Shown piece by piece: positions 29,144 through 38,624 of a stretch of DNA of 64,000 nt; within the stretch, counting starts at the first letter, position 1, and each line of letters begins with the position of its first letter. The DNA is from a virus: the IMG/VR virus record IMGVR_UViG_3300042868_009074, positions 124,001 through 188,000 of that record. One strand, written 5' to 3'. The notes below the pieces were generated by a model, which searched no databases, was not told the DNA's origin, and saw only the letters and a program-made list of their open reading frames with translations. The translations under genes and the position numbers were made by a program.

Positions 29144-29937
29144 GGCATTAACTGCTCATTATAGTCCTGCAGACTCAATACATCGTTTCTTATATTTGGA
29201 AGCCATTCAAGATTATCTCCATTGCCAGATGTTCCATCTGCACTTTTTGGTATTCCATAAGCAAAAAATTCTAAAAACACATATCGTGAACCATTTATTA
29301 CAGGAGTGACTTCATGTGTGCCAATATAGTTAGATGGATAGACAACAGCGCTACCTGCCTTAGGCATATAATCTAAGCCTGTATATTTAAATTTTATATG
29401 CCCACCAGTAAAATTCTCACCATTAAGCTGATCTTCATTCTCCACACAGTCGTTAAGGTATAAAGCGCTGCTGAGTGTATTGTGGATTGGGAATTCATTC
29501 TTTGGCATTTCGTCAAACTCAAACTGGATTGTATCATCACAATGAGGACCTATGCCCCTACCATTATTGTAACCTGCTATGTGGCCACTGGTTTTCCACC
29601 ATATAGAGGGAGTAACTTCCGGGTAAAGCAAGCAATACTGCACTACGCATTTATACAGGCCGTCTGTACATGCTTGCATAAATTGTTTTCGCTCTTCAGT
29701 AAGCGTTCTGCCATAGGTGGCAAATCTTTCTGGAGCTTTAAGTACATCGCTTAATTCAAATTTAAAGTTTGTTTTATTTACTGCAGAAGTTATACCATCT
29801 TTTTCTACGTAAGTAAAAATAGTTTCTTCTTTTTCTTGTAGCCATGAAACGTATTCTTTTAAAAATGCTTGATCTACGTTAATAACGTTATCAAATGAAA
29901 CTACTCCACCACCATGATTATGATACTTTATTGACAT
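29140..29937 (-). CDS. 2OG-Fe(II) oxygenase 5
   Basis: A 265-residue paralogue of oxygenase 1. Triad H132-x-D134 (GPHCDDT) and H208 (IGTHEVT), with R218 (GSRYVFL). WWKTSGHIAGYNNG precedes the triad. The start lies 20 bp inside the previous oxygenase gene. All metal and cosubstrate residues are present. Confidence 0.85.
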   Translation of the reverse strand: MSIKYHNHGGGVVSFDNVINVDQAFLKEYVSWLQEKEETIFTYVEKDGITSAVNKTNFKFELSDVLKAPERFATYGRTLTEERKQFMQACTDGLYKCVVQYCLLYPEVTPSIWWKTSGHIAGYNNGRGIGPHCDDTIQFEFDEMPKNEFPIHNTLSSALYLNDCVENEDQLNGENFTGGHIKFKYTGLDYMPKAGSAVVYPSNYIGTHEVTPVINGSRYVFLEFFAYGIPKSADGTSGNGDNLEWLPNIRNDVLSLQDYNEQLMP

Positions 29938-31045
29938 ACTGTATATTCACTTCTGGTTGACCATCGCATGCTTTGCCTATCATTTGTTCATTACTACTTG
30001 CGTCTTGTTTATCATTTGATTTTTCTATAGATTCTACATTTGATGTTTCTGCATATTGCACAACGCTTCTAACTTGATAAATAGGATTCCATCCCATTTG
30101 AACACCGCTTTTTTCTATATTTAAATTGCTATACATTGAAAAGGGAGATCTGCAATATAGTTCATAATCATCATAAATATTGTCCATCCAAACAGGAGGG
30201 CACCATTCAAAACTTTCATCTGCTTCTGATATAAGAATGTTTGTTGCAGGTTCGCTTGAACCCTGTCCAAAGAATGTAAGATAAGTATATCTTACTCCAT
30301 CTCCCATTTTCCCTACTTCATGCGCAGCCAAATAGTTTGTTGGGAAAAATATTATATCTCCTTTTTTTGGAACATAAGATACTCCAAGATGAACAAAATT
30401 TAAATGTCCACCCATAAAATTTTTTCCATTCAGTTCTTCTTCTGATTCAACGCAATCATTAAAGTATACTAATGCACCACATGTTTGCCTAGATGCCATC
30501 ATGCCTCTCGGCATGTATCTGATACCCTTACTGACTTTATAGTTAGTATCATTGTCAGCGTGACAACCTAGCACTCCTCCATCGCCGTATCTAAGAATGT
30601 GACCTCTTGTTTTCCACCAGATACTACCCAACATTAGTGGATAGTGATCTATGTATTTTAAAAGAGATTTATATATTTGATCTTCTAAGTAAATGAAAAA
30701 ATCTTTTATCTGTTCAGTACTGTTTGGATTGACTGGAGCAAGAATCCTTATCGGAGTACAGGGGACATCTTTTTCTTCATATTTAAATCCGTCTTCATTA
30801 ATTCCATATCTCTCACCATCATCTCCGGTTACCCATGTCCATCTATTCCTATGTGCTGCTTCAGACTCTGAATCTATATAATCTAAAACTAAATTTTCAT
30901 CCATTTGAAAAGCATTCTTGAGAACAACTATTCCAGGAGCTAAAACTACAGCTTCAAGGCTTCCTATTTCTTTAAGCTCATCTTCTCCTATTGCAGGAGA
31001 AACTGGATAAGCTGTCTTACTACGTCTTTGATCGCCTTCGTTCAT
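29918..31045 (-). CDS. 2OG-Fe(II) oxygenase 6 with N- and C-terminal extensions
   Basis: This is the longest oxygenase here at 375 residues. Triad H162-x-D164 (GCHADND) and H242 (AAHEVGK), with R252 (GVRYTYL). It has about 30 extra N-terminal residues and a C-terminal extension of about 100 residues rich in Ser, Asn and Gln after the core, probably disordered. The start codon overlaps the stop of the peroxidase-like gene in an ATGA arrangement (31042-31045), so the two are translationally coupled. Confidence 0.85.
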   Translation of the reverse strand: MNEGDQRRSKTAYPVSPAIGEDELKEIGSLEAVVLAPGIVVLKNAFQMDENLVLDYIDSESEAAHRNRWTWVTGDDGERYGINEDGFKYEEKDVPCTPIRILAPVNPNSTEQIKDFFIYLEDQIYKSLLKYIDHYPLMLGSIWWKTRGHILRYGDGGVLGCHADNDTNYKVSKGIRYMPRGMMASRQTCGALVYFNDCVESEEELNGKNFMGGHLNFVHLGVSYVPKKGDIIFFPTNYLAAHEVGKMGDGVRYTYLTFFGQGSSEPATNILISEADESFEWCPPVWMDNIYDDYELYCRSPFSMYSNLNIEKSGVQMGWNPIYQVRSVVQYAETSNVESIEKSNDKQDASSNEQMIGKACDGQPEVNIQYVNKVS

Positions 31046-31656
31046 CCCAATACCTCATCTATCGCTTCTCTAATCGTCCATCCGGCACCTTGTATTCTTG
31101 GTATTTCGTCTAGTGGCATGTCTTGCCAATTAAATCTTGCAACCATAACTCCATCTTTACTGACCATAAACTTTTCATATCCATGAGGGATTCTAGCTAT
31201 AGCTTGTCCAGCTACATTCTGACCCTTCTGAGCTGCGTCTGATTGGTTTGCAGCGGTGTCAGAGTAGCTTCTCTTTTCGTTGCCCTTTAACGCAGAAAAA
31301 AGAGGATGTTCATTTTTTCCATTTACATCTATTTTTTCAAAAAATGGAAACGTGACAAAAGGGTAGTGCTCTTTTATAAACGCACTTATTTCTTCATTAG
31401 TTCCAGGTTCTGTAGAAGCAAATTGATTACAGGGAAATGCTAAAACAGAGAATCCTCTATCTTTAAATTCATCATGCACTTTTTGAAGCTGCCAAAGCTG
31501 TCTACAAGTTCTGGCATAGGACCAAACTCTTGAACATTGTGGTTCATAGCCTGCTTTGCTGGAAACGTTAACCATCAATGTTAGCTTTCCCTTGTACTTA
31601 GATAGACCGTCTTCTTCACCATCTATAGTTCTAATTGGTATGTTATATATTGACAT
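31042..31656 (-). CDS. Glutathione-peroxidase-like protein lacking the usual catalytic Cys
   Basis: This 204-residue protein has the thioredoxin-fold glutathione peroxidase layout: an LTLMVNVSSKAGY segment, then LAFPCNQFASTEPGTNEE, the diagnostic FPCNQF motif, and a C-terminal GYEKFMVSKDG strand. At the position where the family has a Cys or Sec (NVAS-x-C-G) this protein has Ala (SSKAGYEPQC); the nearest Cys is six residues later. Either that Cys has taken over or the protein is no longer a classic peroxidase. It overlaps the upstream 100-residue gene by 14 bp and is coupled to oxygenase 6. A related domain with the Cys retained is fused to a nucleotidyltransferase at 35895-37322. Confidence 0.75.
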   Translation of the reverse strand: MSIYNIPIRTIDGEEDGLSKYKGKLTLMVNVSSKAGYEPQCSRVWSYARTCRQLWQLQKVHDEFKDRGFSVLAFPCNQFASTEPGTNEEISAFIKEHYPFVTFPFFEKIDVNGKNEHPLFSALKGNEKRSYSDTAANQSDAAQKGQNVAGQAIARIPHGYEKFMVSKDGVMVARFNWQDMPLDEIPRIQGAGWTIREAIDEVLG

Positions 31657-31945
31657 TATATGAATCTGCCTTAAAAATCATTTTTGGATATTCGTCTATT
31701 TGCACAGTTCCCATGATGCTATTATATAGAAAGTTACCTTCTATTTTAATAGAAGCTTTTTGTGGTGTGTCAACATTAAATTTTATTTCCAATTTTCCAT
31801 TTTGTAATTTGCCATTATCAAAAATAGCGGAACCCATCTCTGTGGAAATACTACCTGAAACATGTGGAGTTATGGCGTCTAATTTAAGATTATAGTTTTC
31901 ATCACCAAACGGCGTATCTATCACCATTTTCCATTCACCAATCAT
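31643..31945 (-). CDS. Small beta-barrel-like protein, unknown
   Basis: This 100-residue protein has alternating hydrophobic and polar residues throughout (GEWKMVIDTPFGDENYNLKL, then a KLEIKFNVDTP strand), suggesting a small beta barrel or sheet. No catalytic or signal features. It overlaps the start of the peroxidase-like gene and starts the unit containing it and oxygenases 6 and 5. Function unknown. Confidence 0.6.
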   Translation of the reverse strand: MIGEWKMVIDTPFGDENYNLKLDAITPHVSGSISTEMGSAIFDNGKLQNGKLEIKFNVDTPQKASIKIEGNFLYNSIMGTVQIDEYPKMIFKADSYNVNI

Positions 31946-32002
31946 ATGATCCTCACATTAATTTTACTAAGGTTTATATTATACTACAAAACCAAAACAT
32001 TT

Positions 32003-32764
32003 TTATTCTACAAAAAATAATTTCTCCTCATAGCCTGAAGGAGGGTCGTCTTTATGCCATACATTAATTCCAACTATAAATCTTTGACTATTTTCACCAC
32101 TTGGAGTAGTACCATGTAATATGCGTCCTGCGTCAAAATATACAACTCTATTAGGCCTATAGGTAATGATATCTCTTTTGCCAATTGGTTTATAGTATTT
32201 TTTTAAATGAGTCATTGTATATGGATCTTCTTCCGTAGTTAATAATACATATTCTTTTACTACATCTACGTCTACCCTGCCGGGGTGAATTTCCAAAACA
32301 CCAGGATATACATTCTCGTCCACCTCAAAATGCGCATAGTATACTGCTCCTATCATCGGGCATCTAAATTCACCATTTTTTTCGTAGACAAAGGTATCTT
32401 CGTCTAAATGAGTTGGAAGAAACTGGCCGGGATTATAAGTTCTTGTCCAATATTCAAAACCAACTATCTCATCCAAATCGCAAGGTAAGTTATCTTCCCA
32501 TATAGCTTTAACTAATCTTTTCTTTACAGTATCGCATGGGCTTCTCCACCAACCATCCCAAAACATCCAAGGAGAAAATACGGAAGCGTTATCATTATGA
32601 TAGATATTTCCAGTTTTTAATTGCCTTGGACTTTCACCCATAGACGCAGGAAAAAAAGTAGGATCGTTTTCTATGTCTTTGAGAAGCTCTTCATCTTTGA
32701 TGTAATCATCAATTATAACTATTGAATTTTGAGCTTTTTTAATTTTAGGATTTTGATATTCCAT
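32003..32764 (-). CDS. 2OG-Fe(II) oxygenase 7
   Basis: This 253-residue protein has H119-x-D121 (PTHLDEDTF), H217 (RILHGTTP) and R228 (SQRFIVG). It forms a pair with oxygenase 8: both have MFWDGWW, GFEYWTRTY and NVWHKD-PP segments. This pair differs from the WW-x-x-x-GHI group, so at least two oxygenase subfamilies occur in the island. It follows oxygenase 8 with a 2-bp gap. Confidence 0.82.
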   Translation of the reverse strand: MEYQNPKIKKAQNSIVIIDDYIKDEELLKDIENDPTFFPASMGESPRQLKTGNIYHNDNASVFSPWMFWDGWWRSPCDTVKKRLVKAIWEDNLPCDLDEIVGFEYWTRTYNPGQFLPTHLDEDTFVYEKNGEFRCPMIGAVYYAHFEVDENVYPGVLEIHPGRVDVDVVKEYVLLTTEEDPYTMTHLKKYYKPIGKRDIITYRPNRVVYFDAGRILHGTTPSGENSQRFIVGINVWHKDDPPSGYEEKLFFVE

Positions 32765-32766
32765 AT

Positions 32767-33432
32767 TTACTCATAGTGGAATTCATTTAAAGAAAGAGCC
32801 AATGGTGGATTATCTTTATGCCAAACATTTATAATCATCACTTGTCTAATCCCAGAATTTGCTGGAGTGGTATTATGTATAACGTGACCAGCATCTAGTA
32901 TTATTAATCTATTTCCTTTGTAGGCTATTCTTTCTCTTTCTTCCACAGGAGATATCTTAATGTTTTCTTTTTCTAAAGCTTCATGCGATCGATCAATTAA
33001 GGTGTGTTTGTGAATTTCCAAAAATCCACCATCTGTGTTTTCGCATCCGTATAATATTGCGCCATTTATTGGGCCGGTAAACACTTTATCCCTAGCATAA
33101 AGGAAAGTGTCTTCATCCACGTGTGTCGTAAGAAATTGTCCAGCCCTGTATGTTCTTGTCCAATATTCAAAACCAAGTATATCGTCATGCTGGTATTCTA
33201 ATCGACTACCCCATATACTTTGTATTATTTGTTTCTTTAATGTATTAGCTGGACTGTTCCACCAACCGTCCCAGAACATATATGGTGCGTAGCAGCTTGC
33301 TTGCTCGTAGTGGTAGCTATTGAGCTCTGTAGCTATTTGGTCTCCACTACCCATTGATTCAGGATAAAAGTTAGGATCTTTTAGCATCTTTGAATAAAGA
33401 TCTTTGTTTAAAAAATTATCTAATACAATCAT
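32767..33432 (-). CDS. 2OG-Fe(II) oxygenase 8
   Basis: A 221-residue close paralogue of oxygenase 7. Triad H104-x-D106 (TTHVDEDTF) and H186 (HVIHNTTP), with R196 (GIRQVMI). It shares the MFWDGWWNSP and YWTRTYRAGQF segments with its neighbour, which indicates tandem duplication. No signal sequence. Confidence 0.82.
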   Translation of the reverse strand: MIVLDNFLNKDLYSKMLKDPNFYPESMGSGDQIATELNSYHYEQASCYAPYMFWDGWWNSPANTLKKQIIQSIWGSRLEYQHDDILGFEYWTRTYRAGQFLTTHVDEDTFLYARDKVFTGPINGAILYGCENTDGGFLEIHKHTLIDRSHEALEKENIKISPVEERERIAYKGNRLIILDAGHVIHNTTPANSGIRQVMIINVWHKDNPPLALSLNEFHYE

Positions 33433-33461
33433 TTTTTATTCCATCTATTGCGATTAAATCG

Positions 33462-34643
33462 CTAATTATTAATACTTGGAGAAACATAGACGTATAGATC
33501 CATTCTAAGTTCTGGATTTGTTACCATTGACTTTTTAAGTACGTCGGTAATACTATTGTTTGCTTCTACGTAAGATGGAACAAAGGCTTTAATAAACATT
33601 TCTTGAATATCTACAGTTTTTGGATCTAAACTATTTTCTATACAAAATTTATATATTATTGATTCAAATAATTCATTTTCTTTATCTAAGAATAATTGTG
33701 GGATTGATGGAGACAATGGATGAATAGAAGATAAAGATCCTAAAGTTCTATATCTTAAAGTTGAAATAAACCAATTTTTAAAATTAGGAGGAAGAATTTG
33801 ATCTTCTTCTATTTTTCTTCTTGGGTCAGGGTCATTGCTTAAGTATCGTTCTAGTACAGTAGGGAAACTAAACTCTTCCATCTCCGTAATAATTTCATCT
33901 GAAAAATCAAGGTCTACCATTGCTTGATTACATTTTACTGGAAGTGAGGTTGTATTATTCCATGGATCATTGGCGCATTTAGACCAATGATATGCTGTCT
34001 TTAAAGCTCCAAATAGAGTTCTGCATATTCCCCCACAACCTGGCCAATTTATATATGCAGAATCGGGAATGTTTTTAAATGTAACCTTAGCAATGTGTAT
34101 ATTACCAACTGAATTAATTAAAGAGACGTGAGATATTAAATTGTCGGCAGTAAAATATGATATATCCAAAAGGGGTCCTGGTACCCCATTGGTTATGGTC
34201 ATGTCGTGAAAACCTATAGCTCCATATTCCTCTAGGTCGCATCTTCCAGCTTGTATGTCAAGAAAAAAGTTTTTCCATTCTGGGTCATTCAGCAGCGTAT
34301 CATAGTTTTCTATCAGTTTTGCAGCGGAGTTAAAAATCATAAATAAACTTTTATCTTTTTCATAATAACCGTCTATTATATCTGTTAACCATTCATAATT
34401 TTGATGATTAATTTTTTCAGTTTTATTATCTGAAATAACATAATATGTAAAATTGTTTTTAAAAACACCCAAATGAAAAAATGCAATTAAGGTTTGATCA
34501 CCAATATCATATAAATCATATTCGGTATATTCCATAAACCCACTAGGGTAAAGGAGATTTATTGTGAAATCATCCTTAATACTGGTTATAGCATAGGCAG
34601 CATAGTTGCTTGGATCATATTCTTCGTGCGCCTTGATTTGCAT
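33462..34643 (-). CDS. Hypothetical protein, 393 residues
   Basis: I do not recognise this protein. It is acidic and rich in aromatic residues and Asp/Asn. It has a beta-rich first third (DDFTINLLYPSGFMEYTEYD) and a central cysteine-containing stretch (WPGCGGICRTLFGALKTA). It sits in the accessory island between oxygenase 8 and two small genes. Its base use is as AT-rich as the neighbouring accessory genes. Confidence 0.55.
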   Translation of the reverse strand: MQIKAHEEYDPSNYAAYAITSIKDDFTINLLYPSGFMEYTEYDLYDIGDQTLIAFFHLGVFKNNFTYYVISDNKTEKINHQNYEWLTDIIDGYYEKDKSLFMIFNSAAKLIENYDTLLNDPEWKNFFLDIQAGRCDLEEYGAIGFHDMTITNGVPGPLLDISYFTADNLISHVSLINSVGNIHIAKVTFKNIPDSAYINWPGCGGICRTLFGALKTAYHWSKCANDPWNNTTSLPVKCNQAMVDLDFSDEIITEMEEFSFPTVLERYLSNDPDPRRKIEEDQILPPNFKNWFISTLRYRTLGSLSSIHPLSPSIPQLFLDKENELFESIIYKFCIENSLDPKTVDIQEMFIKAFVPSYVEANNSITDVLKKSMVTNPELRMDLYVYVSPSINN

Positions 34644-34655
34644 TTTAACTCCTAG

Positions 34656-34877
34656 TTACAGTAAAGATATCTTATTGTCTATCTCTTTTATCTTATAGAT
34701 TATATCATAGATGTCTTTTTCAGCTGTGCTATTTTCAGCGGGGATGAAGCTGTCTTCATCAAACTCTTCTAGATCTATGTTTAGTATTGACAGTCTTAAA
34801 ATTAAAGCTTTTTCAAGTTCTGTTTTCACTAATTGATATGCTTCTTTTTTTTGTTCAGAAGATAGGCTAAATCGCAT
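34656..34877 (-). CDS. Small acidic helical protein A
   Basis: A 73-residue protein with predicted helices and the segment LDEFDEDSFIPAE-like (LEEFDEDSFIPAEN). It starts 2 bp after the stop of the preceding 87-residue gene, which has a related VTFDENSFEEED segment, so the two may be tandem paralogues. Function unknown. Confidence 0.5.
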   Translation of the reverse strand: MRFSLSSEQKKEAYQLVKTELEKALILRLSILNIDLEEFDEDSFIPAENSTAEKDIYDIIYKIKEIDNKISLL

Positions 34878-34879
34878 GC

Positions 34880-35143
34880 TTATACTTCTAGACTTGCAAT
34901 TTCCTGTTTAATAATATTTAGAGCATCTAAACCCTTTTTTAATCGCCCACGTGCACCTACTACTCTTAGGTCACTTAAATCAATAGATGGATCTTCTTCT
35001 TCAAAACTGTTCTCATCAAATGTTACTGGGTCAATTTCCAGCACTATAAGAGCTTCATAGATATCCTTTTCATGTTTTGGGATATTTTCTTGCAATATTT
35101 CTAATTTAGTGCTTTTGTCTACATTGTTAAAGAGCATAACCAT
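34880..35143 (-). CDS. Small acidic helical protein B
   Basis: An 87-residue protein that resembles its downstream neighbour in layout: N-terminal helix, an I-x-P-x-x-FDENSFEEED acidic loop, C-terminal helix. No known domain. It lies in the accessory island. Confidence 0.5.
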   Translation of the reverse strand: MVMLFNNVDKSTKLEILQENIPKHEKDIYEALIVLEIDPVTFDENSFEEEDPSIDLSDLRVVGARGRLKKGLDALNIIKQEIASLEV

Positions 35144-35182
35144 TCCTTTGGATTCTGGACATATATCACATATAGTACCAAA

Positions 35183-35917
35183 TTATTTTGTAAATTTACC
35201 ATTTTTTGTATCATCTGAAAATGGCTCAGCAAGTTTGATCAGCCCATCATGCTTTGGCCCAATTTGGTTACCGTTTTCATCTAGCCCACTTCTAATGCCG
35301 TTCATCCAAGTCCAAGGTTGTTCGTGAAGCTTTTTCATTTTTGCGTCGCCGTATGATTGACGTTTGGCCATTAGTTCTGGCTTATCCCAAAGATTCTCAA
35401 CTACTACTTCTGTATTCTCTAGAAGATCATTGTTGTATATATTAAAGAACATAAATGGCATTCCTGCTTCAAATCTAACTGGTTCTCCAATTTTAGTAAT
35501 TTTCCAATTCATATTAAATTCATCTGGCCACCAGGAGCTTGGTATGGTTGCTGATAGTGGAGCTGCGCCATCTACAAAATAATTTGGAGATCCTGATATC
35601 CAGGTGTCGTAACCTTCTTCGGTGTTGATGGCCCATCCTGTTGCAAAAGAAATAATCCCAATTATAGATGGAATTACCACTGGTCTTCCATCTAAGAATT
35701 CTCCCTCTAAAACTCTAGGAGTTGTATTTCCGCCATCCCATTGAACTACTACATCCTGTTGCAATATCAGTTCCCAACCATTTACATTAGCTGCAGACAT
35801 GGGCAAACACTTATAAGCGTGCTTGTTGTAGGTTTCGTCCATCCAATCTCTCTTGAGTCTAGATTGTTGTATCTTTGGTGGATTTTGATGAGTTTTAGTT
35901 AATGTTATTTTCGTCAT
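35183..35917 (-). CDS. DUF6065-like protein
   Basis: This 244-residue protein has KCLPMSAANVNGWELIL near residue 37, a WDGG turn, TIPSSWWPDEFNMNWKI and a late YGDAKMKKLHEQPWTW segment. This layout reminds me of the DUF6065 family found in phages and in some glycan gene clusters. The N-terminus overlaps the upstream fusion gene by 23 bp. Biochemical role unknown. Its neighbours suggest sugar or protein modification. Confidence 0.5.
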   Translation of the reverse strand: MTKITLTKTHQNPPKIQQSRLKRDWMDETYNKHAYKCLPMSAANVNGWELILQQDVVVQWDGGNTTPRVLEGEFLDGRPVVIPSIIGIISFATGWAINTEEGYDTWISGSPNYFVDGAAPLSATIPSSWWPDEFNMNWKITKIGEPVRFEAGMPFMFFNIYNNDLLENTEVVVENLWDKPELMAKRQSYGDAKMKKLHEQPWTWMNGIRSGLDENGNQIGPKHDGLIKLAEPFSDDTKNGKFTK

Positions 35918-37322
35918 ACTCTTCTTCTAGAAATTGTTCTATAACTTTTTTAATGTTTGCCAATGCGTCCTCAGGGGATGTACTTCTATTTCCACTGCTG
36001 TATGCTAAGTCTAATAAATCTGAATTACAAAATCTAACATACTTACTTCCATCTTTGGATACGATAAATTTCTCAAAATTTCCATTAATTACATTACTAT
36101 TTTTTTGTAATTCTTTAAAAAGCGGATGCATATCTCCCTTTGGCTGACGAAAATCTATGTCAGTTTTATCGTGCTCTTCTCTTACTCTTTTATAGGCTTC
36201 TTTATCTTGGTTTGGATCTAAAATATTAACCATCTCAGAAAATGGAAAATCTGTATTATAAAGTTTTACCATATGATCTTTCATATTCTCGGCACTAGTG
36301 TTAGAGTCAGCAAACTCTCCATAGGCATCTTGGCAAAAATCTGTACTAGGGAGAGCTAAAGCTTCAAATCCCAAATCTTTATATTGATTGTAGATATCTT
36401 GAATAATTGTATACTGAGGAGAGTTTGCGCATTCTCCGGTTACGTTGAATAGTATAGAAACTTTTCCTTTAAGATTTGCTAAGATCCCATCTTCTCCATC
36501 TATGGATTTAAGTGGAAAATCATATATGTTATTATCTACATGTTCTACAAATGATTCTTCTGAATTTTGATTCATTTTTTCTCCTTTTATTATATTATTT
36601 TGTATAAATAAGTCAAGATCATCAGGCGTACCCATACCATGCATAGCATTTACTTTATGCGAAATGATTAATTTTTGATCTCCTATAGCCTCATTGTATA
36701 CCGGGCATATGTAAAATTCGTCATTTGTTCTAATATTTTTTTGTATCATTTTATTAGCGTATTTAACATAATCTGAACCTTTTTTCCAGAAGTATATACC
36801 ACAAGTAGCTTCATTGCTAATTACATCTTTTTCTGCAACTGCGTCAATAGTTCCAAAATCATTATTTTTAACGTAAGACCATTTGGGATCGGAATTTTCA
36901 AATGTTAATATTCCTCCATCTATGCCTTTTAGTATAAAATTGTTGATTATGAGATTAATATCATCGTCTATGTATTGATCAATATTTGCTATAACTAGAT
37001 GATCATTATTATCTATTAAGTCTTTTGCTAGCAAGCTAGATGATACTGCGCCGGGTAGCTTGCCATTTTGTATAATAATTTTACCTTGATTTACATGCTT
37101 ATGAATCAATTCTGCAATGTTATATAAATCTTGGTCTTCTTTTCTAACTATGAATATATATTCTGCTTCAATGCCAATATTTTCTATAACTATTTCTATC
37201 ATCGTTTTATTATTTATTTTAATCATTGGCTTGATATCTTTATAGCCAGCATCTTTAAATCTAGAACCTTCTCCAGCCATTGGTATCAAGACTTTAATTT
37301 TTTGCTTTTGTTCATTATTCAT
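35895..37322 (-). CDS. Sugar nucleotidyltransferase fused to glutathione-peroxidase-like domain
   Basis: This 475-residue protein joins two folds. Residues 1 to about 247 form an NTP_transferase domain (VLIPMAGEGSRFKDAGY nucleotide loop; LVIANIDQYIDDD metal/product region; ATCGIYFWKKGSDYV). Residues from about 250 form a glutathione-peroxidase-like domain that keeps the expected Cys (NVTGECANSPQY). An ATG at 36575 (residue 250) has AAGGAG 6 nt upstream, so the second domain could also be made alone. The fusion may come from loss of a stop between two formerly separate genes. The first domain would supply activated sugars for the adjacent glycosyltransferase; the second role is unclear. Confidence 0.7.
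   Translation of the reverse strand: MNNEQKQKIKVLIPMAGEGSRFKDAGYKDIKPMIKINNKTMIEIVIENIGIEAEYIFIVRKEDQDLYNIAELIHKHVNQGKIIIQNGKLPGAVSSSLLAKDLIDNNDHLVIANIDQYIDDDINLIINNFILKGIDGGILTFENSDPKWSYVKNNDFGTIDAVAEKDVISNEATCGIYFWKKGSDYVKYANKMIQKNIRTNDEFYICPVYNEAIGDQKLIISHKVNAMHGMGTPDDLDLFIQNNIIKGEKMNQNSEESFVEHVDNNIYDFPLKSIDGEDGILANLKGKVSILFNVTGECANSPQYTIIQDIYNQYKDLGFEALALPSTDFCQDAYGEFADSNTSAENMKDHMVKLYNTDFPFSEMVNILDPNQDKEAYKRVREEHDKTDIDFRQPKGDMHPLFKELQKNSNVINGNFEKFIVSKDGSKYVRFCNSDLLDLAYSSGNRSTSPEDALANIKKVIEQFLEEEYDENNIN
36575..36590 (-). promoter_or_regulatory. Internal ribosome binding site within fusion gene
   Basis: On the minus strand AAGGAGAAAAAATG precedes codon 250 of the nucleotidyltransferase-peroxidase fusion. 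It is among the strongest Shine-Dalgarno sequences in the accessory island, so internal initiation of the C-terminal domain is likely. Confidence 0.5.
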
Positions 37323-37330
37323 AATAGTAT

Positions 37331-38623
37331 TTAAATAATTTCTTGATTGTTTAATATTTCAACTGATAAATCTTTCCAGTCAGCTTGAATGATAGTATAC
37401 CAATTTCCAGTTTTAATGTAATTTAAATATTTGTCTAGTGTATTAACACGAGTTGGATTAAAGAAAATTCTAAACTTTTGATCATCAAAAGGATGAGCAA
37501 TTTCTATTATTTTTGTTTTTTTATCAGCAAAAATAGCGTTACATAATCCACTTCCTTGAAGACTAATTATTGTATTAGAATTTTGAATTAAGCTTATTTG
37601 TTCAATATAACTTAATTCTTCAAAGAAAACTTTTTTAATTTGTTTTTCTTTTTTATTAAAAATAGTTTTTAACAAATCTATAAACTTATTTTCGTCTAAT
37701 ATTGTTCTATCAAGATATGTTTTACACGTATTAAGAAAATCTTTTGGGTTAATTGTTTCTTGTTCTAACATTTTTTTAAAATCTTCATTAAACTTATTTG
37801 AATAATTTTCTCTAGAAATATACAATACATCAATTTTTTGATCAAATTTATTAATGTATTTTTTATGCCTATTTACCATAAGGGATAAACCAAATAGGCA
37901 AGTTTCGTAGCCTGGGAATGTAAATGGAAATTCTATATCAGCATCTACATAATCTTGGACTAAAGATCTTGAAGCCCTGTAGTACCTTGTCATTTCTGAC
38001 ATATTTGACATTTTATCTCCAGAAACTAATTTTACAAGATTAAATTTTTTATCTATTTCATCAGATATTAAAGCATTATCGTCATGTATGATGTACACTT
38101 CTTCTATAAGTACATTTTCTTCACCATTAGAAAAAATGTCTTCATTATTTAAATTAAATTCCTTTTTATATATATCAAATATGCCTTTATGGTAAGCATG
38201 GTCGTGATGGTCAAATATAAAAAATGGTTTTATTTCACTATCAAAATCATTAAGTGTTTCAAATTGACTATAGAATTCAGTAAATCCATGGAATATAGGA
38301 GTAAAAGCTAAGACTACAAATCTTTTACCACTAACTACTCTTGTTGGATAATCATTTTCTTCTACGCAATTTTGATTTCTGTTTTCTCCTTCTTTAAATG
38401 ATTTTATTAATAAATTTTTTAATTTTAATATTTGAAATTTATTTTTTGATTCATATTTTTGATCTTCATCTAAAGTAATTGTAATTTCATGGTCAATAAA
38501 TTCAACATTTTCACAGTCAACTGCAATTTGAGCAGTTGTGTATTGAATGTTTCTAGTAAATTTGCTAGGAATTTTTTCAATTTTATTTGTATCAAATATA
38601 TAAAAATAAAAATCATTTTCCAA
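37331..38623 (-). CDS. GT61-like glycosyltransferase
   Basis: A 430-residue protein. The C-terminal half has IDVLYISRENYSNKF and the diagnostic-looking TIISLQGSGLCNAIF with IIEIAHPF, which matches the layout of family GT61 (DUF563) glycosyltransferases (LISPHGAGLTN theme). The start is TTG at 38623, one base after the stop of the oxygenase gene above, so translation is coupled; no in-frame ATG exists nearby. Strongly AT-rich. The acceptor is unknown; virion fibres or host surface glycans are candidates. Confidence 0.65.
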   Translation of the reverse strand: MENDFYFYIFDTNKIEKIPSKFTRNIQYTTAQIAVDCENVEFIDHEITITLDEDQKYESKNKFQILKLKNLLIKSFKEGENRNQNCVEENDYPTRVVSGKRFVVLAFTPIFHGFTEFYSQFETLNDFDSEIKPFFIFDHHDHAYHKGIFDIYKKEFNLNNEDIFSNGEENVLIEEVYIIHDDNALISDEIDKKFNLVKLVSGDKMSNMSEMTRYYRASRSLVQDYVDADIEFPFTFPGYETCLFGLSLMVNRHKKYINKFDQKIDVLYISRENYSNKFNEDFKKMLEQETINPKDFLNTCKTYLDRTILDENKFIDLLKTIFNKKEKQIKKVFFEELSYIEQISLIQNSNTIISLQGSGLCNAIFADKKTKIIEIAHPFDDQKFRIFFNPTRVNTLDKYLNYIKTGNWYTIIQADWKDLSVEILNNQEII

Positions 38624-38624
38624 T

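Noticed and set aside
36602-36609. Plus-strand TATAAATA inside the nucleotidyltransferase fusion gene
   Set aside because: No plus-strand gene follows it; chance occurrence in AT-rich coding sequence.
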